From Zygophlyctis sp. KS116 (lineage: Eukaryota > Chytridiomycota), in the NCBI GenBank assembly GCA_054661495.1, contig BAAFSQ010000164.1, positions 1 to 22,364 of the forward strand: 22,364 nucleotides of DNA, in the 5' to 3' direction. Every line of letters begins with the position of its first letter. Within the stretch, counting starts at the first letter, position 1. The notes beneath the pieces are model-generated. The model was given only the letters and a program-made list of their open reading frames with translations. It was not told where the DNA came from and made no database searches. The translations under genes and the position numbers were made by a program. Below, in pieces: positions 19,106-22,364 of this stretch.

Positions 19106-20418
19106 ATGAATAGAAATCTTTCTAGTCTTCCTTTTGAAATACAAACAATGATTCTTCAATTCCATATCGGCATAGAGGATTTCAAAGTTGTCCTGAAATG
19201 GATGCAATTGAATTCATTCTTTAGAAACTTTGTTGTTGGAAACTCTAGTCTGATTTCTAAAGTTGATCTTATCAATGATTGTTTGAGTGATTCTAAACTG
19301 TACAAATTTCTAAATGTTTTCCAGGGGCATGCAATCCAAGAAATGAATTTAAGTGGAAATTGTGAACTTTCCTTTGAATCGGTTTTAATCATTCTCGGCA
19401 AATGTCGCAATTTAAAAAAACTAGATTTACAAGATTGTTGCAGGATTGATATTTTTGAATTATCTTTGAATATTAAGTATATTCAACAGGAAAATTGTCT
19501 AGAAATTTCACAGTTGAAATTATTGCATTCAGGACTTGGAGACTCTTACTTTTGTAGAGTGGCACTAGAAAGATTACAAGTTTCTCAAAGAAAAAAAATA
19601 TTAGAGGCTTCTTCAAGAATAGAAAATCACCTGAAATTTCTGTCTAAAAAGAAATTTGAACTAGAACCGTAAGTTTATCTTCTTTAAACCTCTAATTCTT
19701 TCAGGTGTCTGAAACCCCTACGGCCACAGTCTGCTTAGGGTCTGGACATCTGAAATCTGAAAGAGATCTAATAGATTTTTTCTCGTCGCACAAATTACTA
19801 ACTAAAAGTGGGCCATGTTTAAACTGTAATGATCAGTTATCAATAGAATTCATTCCAAAATGTAGAAAATGTTTTAAAAAATGTAAAAGAGTTTGTGGCT
19901 ACTGCCAACCACAAACTTTTAGAATTTGTGCAGAATGTCTCTATACGGTTTGTGTAGACTGTGATGGAGGATACAAGTACTATGGTAAAGATGATAAACA
20001 AATCCAATCTCAAGATCAAAAATTAGTGAAATATGGAACAAATAGCTTTATCTTTCCAAAATGTTCTCTCTCAATCTGTTATGAACACAATGGAAGATTA
20101 GAATTTCTAAGATCAATGACTGTTTGTAGAAATTCTTGTCTAGATTTCAATCGTAATCAATGTTACAATTGTGGATATTGGGTCTGTCCGAGAACAAGAG
20201 AATGTCATTATGAAATAGGAGTCTTGAAAAGTATAAACAGACTCGTAAAATATTGTTCTAAATGTGATTATGGATTTTGTGGAGTTTGTACAGACAATTC
20301 ATTAAAATCATGTGGTGAATGCAAAACTAAATGTTTTTATTGTATTGAAATGGGTATAGACTGTTTATTTTGCAAACAAAGCATTTGTCTTGAATGTAAA
20401 GAAATTCACAATTGCTAA
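19106..20418 (+). CDS. F-box/LRR protein with cysteine-rich C-terminal region (exon joint unresolved)
   Basis: The first exon (19106-19668) encodes an F-box-like start (SSLPFEIQTMILQFHI) and AMN1-type LRR sequence (GHAIQEMNLSGNCELSFESV, NLKKLDLQDCCRIDIF), typical of SCF substrate adaptors. A frame open from 19705 to 20418 encodes a region with more than 30 cysteines in C-x2-C pairs (CRKCFKKCKRVCGYC, CAECLYTVCVDC, CYNCGYWVC, CSKCDYGFCGVC, CLFCKQSICLEC) and probably binds several zincs. That frame has no ATG until about residue 138, so it should be the C-terminus of the F-box gene. The strong-looking intron 19669-19704 (36 nt, TTCTTTCAG) does not keep frame: it gives a stop at 19736-19738. A 95-nt intron ending at 19763 does keep frame but is unusually long with a weak acceptor. 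F-box and Cys-rich parts are firm as coding; their union is inference. Confidence 0.65.
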
Positions 20419-20471
20419 CTTGAAATTTAGCGATAATATTGCATTTATACATTTGTGAAAAAAGTTGCAAA

Positions 20472-21399
20472 TCAAGATATTTTACATTGTGAGACTTGTT
20501 TGAGACTTTTGATAGGAACCGTACTTGGTAGTAAAATAAGCCACCACGGATATTCAGGAGAAATACTAAAAAAATCGACAATATTATCTCTCCATCCAAA
20601 ATCATACTAGAAATTGAGTAAAAATTAAAATACAGGATTTACAAAATCAGCTTCTAATACTGCTTTTGCAACTTGATTTCCATAAAATTCTATTGTAGTT
20701 TGTCCTGTAATAATTAACCAAGATTGCCAACCACAAAGAGTTAAAAGTGCACTTCCAGCTAATAAAGCTACTAAAAAAGAAAACAAAAACAGTCCCCTTG
20801 CTTTTGGAAATGGCCATAACATTGATGAAGTCCCTAAAGACCAAAATTCCCTATAAAATATAGGAAAACCATCAATACTAATCATTATACAAGCAATAGT
20901 TAAATAGACTATAAAGAGATAAAAGAATCGATGGTTAGCTTTCCCAACACTATAATGAATACTTGAAAAATTACCAATTATTAATCCAAGGACAATGATG
21001 ATCCATTTTATCAATGCAAGAATTACATACAGAGCAATGATGAACTCTAAAACCCTTTTTCTCTGCACAAACTGCACAAGTTGGCAAATCTAAATCATCG
21101 GCAAGCGAATGACTGTATTTCACATTTATAGTACATGATTGGTAGAAATTAAACAAAATTAAAAGAAAAATGTGCGATGATAAACTGATTCTGACGGCCC
21201 AAAACAATGAAAATGGTTTTTGAAATAAAACGACGAATAGATACACCCAACCGATAATGATTATTAGCAGCGGTGCCATCAATGCAAGCACAGGCCCCAA
21301 ACTACGAGCTATAATGTCTAAAACTGAAGCAAATCGTCGCAGAGAAATCATCCGCCTAAATCTAAATCTGAATTTGCTGATCAGCACATACTGACTCAA
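20472..21399 (-). CDS. DHHC-type protein S-palmitoyltransferase, ZDHHC16-like, three exons
   Basis: Exons are 21399-20975, 20949-20634 and 20606-20472 (introns of 25 and 27 nt), giving 291 aa. Two transmembrane helices (about 35-60 and 66-88) precede the cysteine-rich domain [19 protein letters not shown], whose catalytic DHHC lies at residues 133-136 ([12 protein letters not shown], completed across the first intron). Two further helices follow. TGQTTIEF corresponds to the TTxE block. The last exon restores the [15 protein letters not shown] motif matching NPYN.G..DN of the family, which best fits ZDHHC16. It transfers palmitate to cysteines at ER/Golgi membranes; substrates cannot be told. 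All zinc ligands and the active cysteine are present. Without the third exon the conserved NPY block would be cut. It converges on the F-box/Cys-rich gene with 53 bp between stops. Confidence 0.94.
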
Positions 21400-21414
21400 T
21401 GCTAATGTATATTA

Positions 21415-21442
21415 GATCTAATCATGGATCTAATCATGGATC
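21415..21442. repeat. Short tandem repeat, 12-bp unit (GATCTAATCATG)
   Basis: Two full copies of a 12-bp unit plus a partial third (GATC) lie in the 68-bp gap between the secreted-protein stop and the DHHC start codon, so within the likely DHHC promoter. The unit contains GATC and AATCATG steps. No function is recognised. Confidence 0.6.
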
Positions 21443-21467
21443 AAATAGTAGATGCATCGTTTTTATT

Positions 21468-21923
21468 TCATTTAGGGATAGCTAAGCTAGAAATATGACT
21501 CTTGATAAGTCCCAATAGATGAGAAGTAACAGTAACAAAAGTTCTTCCATTAAAGGATGGGAGTTGAGTTCCGATCAATTGTTGGGTTGCTAATTCACAA
21601 GTAATTGTAGGGACATGATCAACTGTTAAATAAGAAGATCCTCCGCATTGATAAAGAAAAGCCTTCCAGTCATTGTTTACAAATTGTAAGAAATTCTGTA
21701 AAGCAATTCGGCAGTTTTCAGGATTTTCAGCACATACTTTCTCAAGATTGTTTACACTTTCATAATATGGATGACCATTGATGTTTGCAATAGTCTGTGA
21801 AGTTTCAGCCTGTAAAGTTTCTAAACTAGAAAATACTGCTACACTATTGACTCCAGTCATCAATGCAATAAAGAACAAGATCATCTTAATATTGGCCATC
21901 ATTTTTAAATTTTTAGTAAACAA
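21468..21923 (-). CDS. Small secreted cysteine-containing protein of unknown function
   Basis: Intronless, 151 aa from the first ATG at 21923. An internal Met (MANIKM, nine residues in) would give a more typical signal peptide: MILFFIALMTGVNS is strongly hydrophobic and ends in a likely cleavage site near residues 27-30. The mature part has four cysteines (VCAENPENC, LYQCGG, TITC), which could form two disulfides, and amphipathic helices. No transmembrane segment lies after the signal, so secretion to the outside or into a vacuole is likely. No family was recognised. Size, signal and cysteines are like those of small secreted effectors or wall proteins of zoosporic parasites, but that is only a possibility. 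Its stop lies 68 bp before the DHHC start, on the same strand. Confidence 0.7.
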   Translation of the reverse strand: MFTKNLKMMANIKMILFFIALMTGVNSVAVFSSLETLQAETSQTIANINGHPYYESVNNLEKVCAENPENCRIALQNFLQFVNNDWKAFLYQCGGSSYLTVDHVPTITCELATQQLIGTQLPSFNGRTFVTVTSHLLGLIKSHISSLAIPK

Positions 21924-22144
21924 TTGTAAACAATGGGATTTATTTGTGTAGGATTACATAATGATTTTTGAGTCTGATTGAATGATCTAAATAGTATATA
22001 ATCTTAAATGTGAAAATCATTGTTAAACCAATACAGTTCGATTTGTCCGACTGCAGATTGTAGTACTGATAAAATTAAGATCAAAGATAATCTGCATCAG
22101 TTTAAAACAATATTTATCGTAAAAAAGTCAATAAATCAACAGGT

Positions 22145-22364
22145 TTATTGTATCACTGGCAGTTCTAATACATATTGCTTCAATTTACTGATTTCGGCCA
22201 CATCATTCGTACCAGTTTTCGGTTTGAAACGCTGCTTCTTAAAGGCTGCAAACCGATGTGGAGGAACGACAAAGTAAAGTTTCGGTTACTTTTCATTTTC
22301 TTTGGCACTGGAATAGAATAATCCTTGTGAAATACAAAACGAGCAACACCTCCACAGACCTGGT
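22145..22364 (-). CDS. 3' end of an unidentified gene (partial, runs off right edge)
   Basis: On the minus strand the frame 22285-22148 is open and strongly coding-like (VVPPHRFAAFKKQRFKPKTG, then a lysine-rich stretch) and ends in TAA at 22145-22147. An upstream piece from the window edge, GGVARFVFHKDYSIPVPKKM, lies in another frame. It can be joined in phase by a 44-nt GTAACC...TTTGCAG intron, which is longer than usual here and would remove VVPPHRFAA. The exact structure is therefore open. Basic composition suggests a nucleic-acid or ribosome partner, but no family is recognised. About 220 bp of AT-rich sequence with no other feature separates it from the secreted-protein gene. Confidence 0.35.

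Noticed and set aside
1-22364. Transposons, LTR or virus-like elements, CRISPR, rRNA or tRNA genes
   Set aside because: I saw no reverse transcriptase, integrase, transposase or capsid motifs, no long terminal or inverted repeats, and no structural RNA signatures on either strand.

Overview
This is AT-rich nuclear DNA from a eukaryote with a very dense genome. The genes are spliced and encode ribosomal, Golgi, mitochondrial and flagellar proteins. The standard code is used: TAA, TAG and TGA all end conserved proteins at the expected place. Joining reading frames by homology and phase gives about 26 confident introns, nearly all 24-34 nt long. They start with GTA (mostly GTAAT or GTATA/T), often carry a CTAAY/CTRAY-like branch site, and end in AG. 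Genes lie tens of bases apart, and two convergent pairs share stop-codon bases. DNAAF11 (a dynein-arm assembly factor) and a cytosolic carboxypeptidase imply a motile flagellum. COX11 and NFU1 imply a respiring mitochondrion. TSC2 implies TOR control through a TSC/Rheb-type switch. I infer a zoosporic, compact opisthokont-like lineage such as an early-diverging fungus of the Rozella/aphelid/chytrid kind. The sequence alone does not prove the taxon.

Layout: 1-869 (-) is the N-terminal part of an ankyrin-repeat protein running off the left edge. It is divergent from RPL3 (1003-2220 +). Next come a TMEM115-type Golgi rhomboid-fold protein (2256-3243 -), TSC2/tuberin (3468-7399 +) and NFU1 (7394-8080 -). 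The stretch 8081-10651 is unlike the rest: it holds short open frames on both strands, one plausible three-exon unknown gene (9173-9874 -) and one small frame (10179-10448 -). A secreted leucine-rich-repeat/GCC-repeat protein follows (10652-12162 -). In it, single 24-residue LRRs sit on separate 72-nt exons split by nearly identical 28-29 nt introns.

The right half holds PPP4R2 (12504-12940 +), COX11 (12937-13630 -), a ten-exon cytosolic carboxypeptidase (13666-16333 -), a Shoc2-like LRR protein (16362-17655 -) and DNAAF11/LRRC6 (17747-19072 -). Then come an F-box/LRR gene with a cysteine-rich C-terminal region (19106-20418 +), a ZDHHC16-like palmitoyltransferase (20472-21399 -), a small secreted cysteine-containing protein (21468-21923 -) and the 3' end of an unidentified gene (22145-22364 -).

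Functional links: DNAAF11 and the carboxypeptidase both serve axonemes, through dynein preassembly and removal of tubulin glutamates, and lie on one strand with only an LRR gene between them. TMEM115 and the DHHC enzyme act on Golgi/endomembranes. NFU1 and COX11 serve mitochondrial Fe-S and copper delivery. The most unusual item is the LRR cassette gene. Its symmetrical phase-2 mini-exons with near-identical mini-introns would let repeat number change by recombination or exon skipping without loss of frame.
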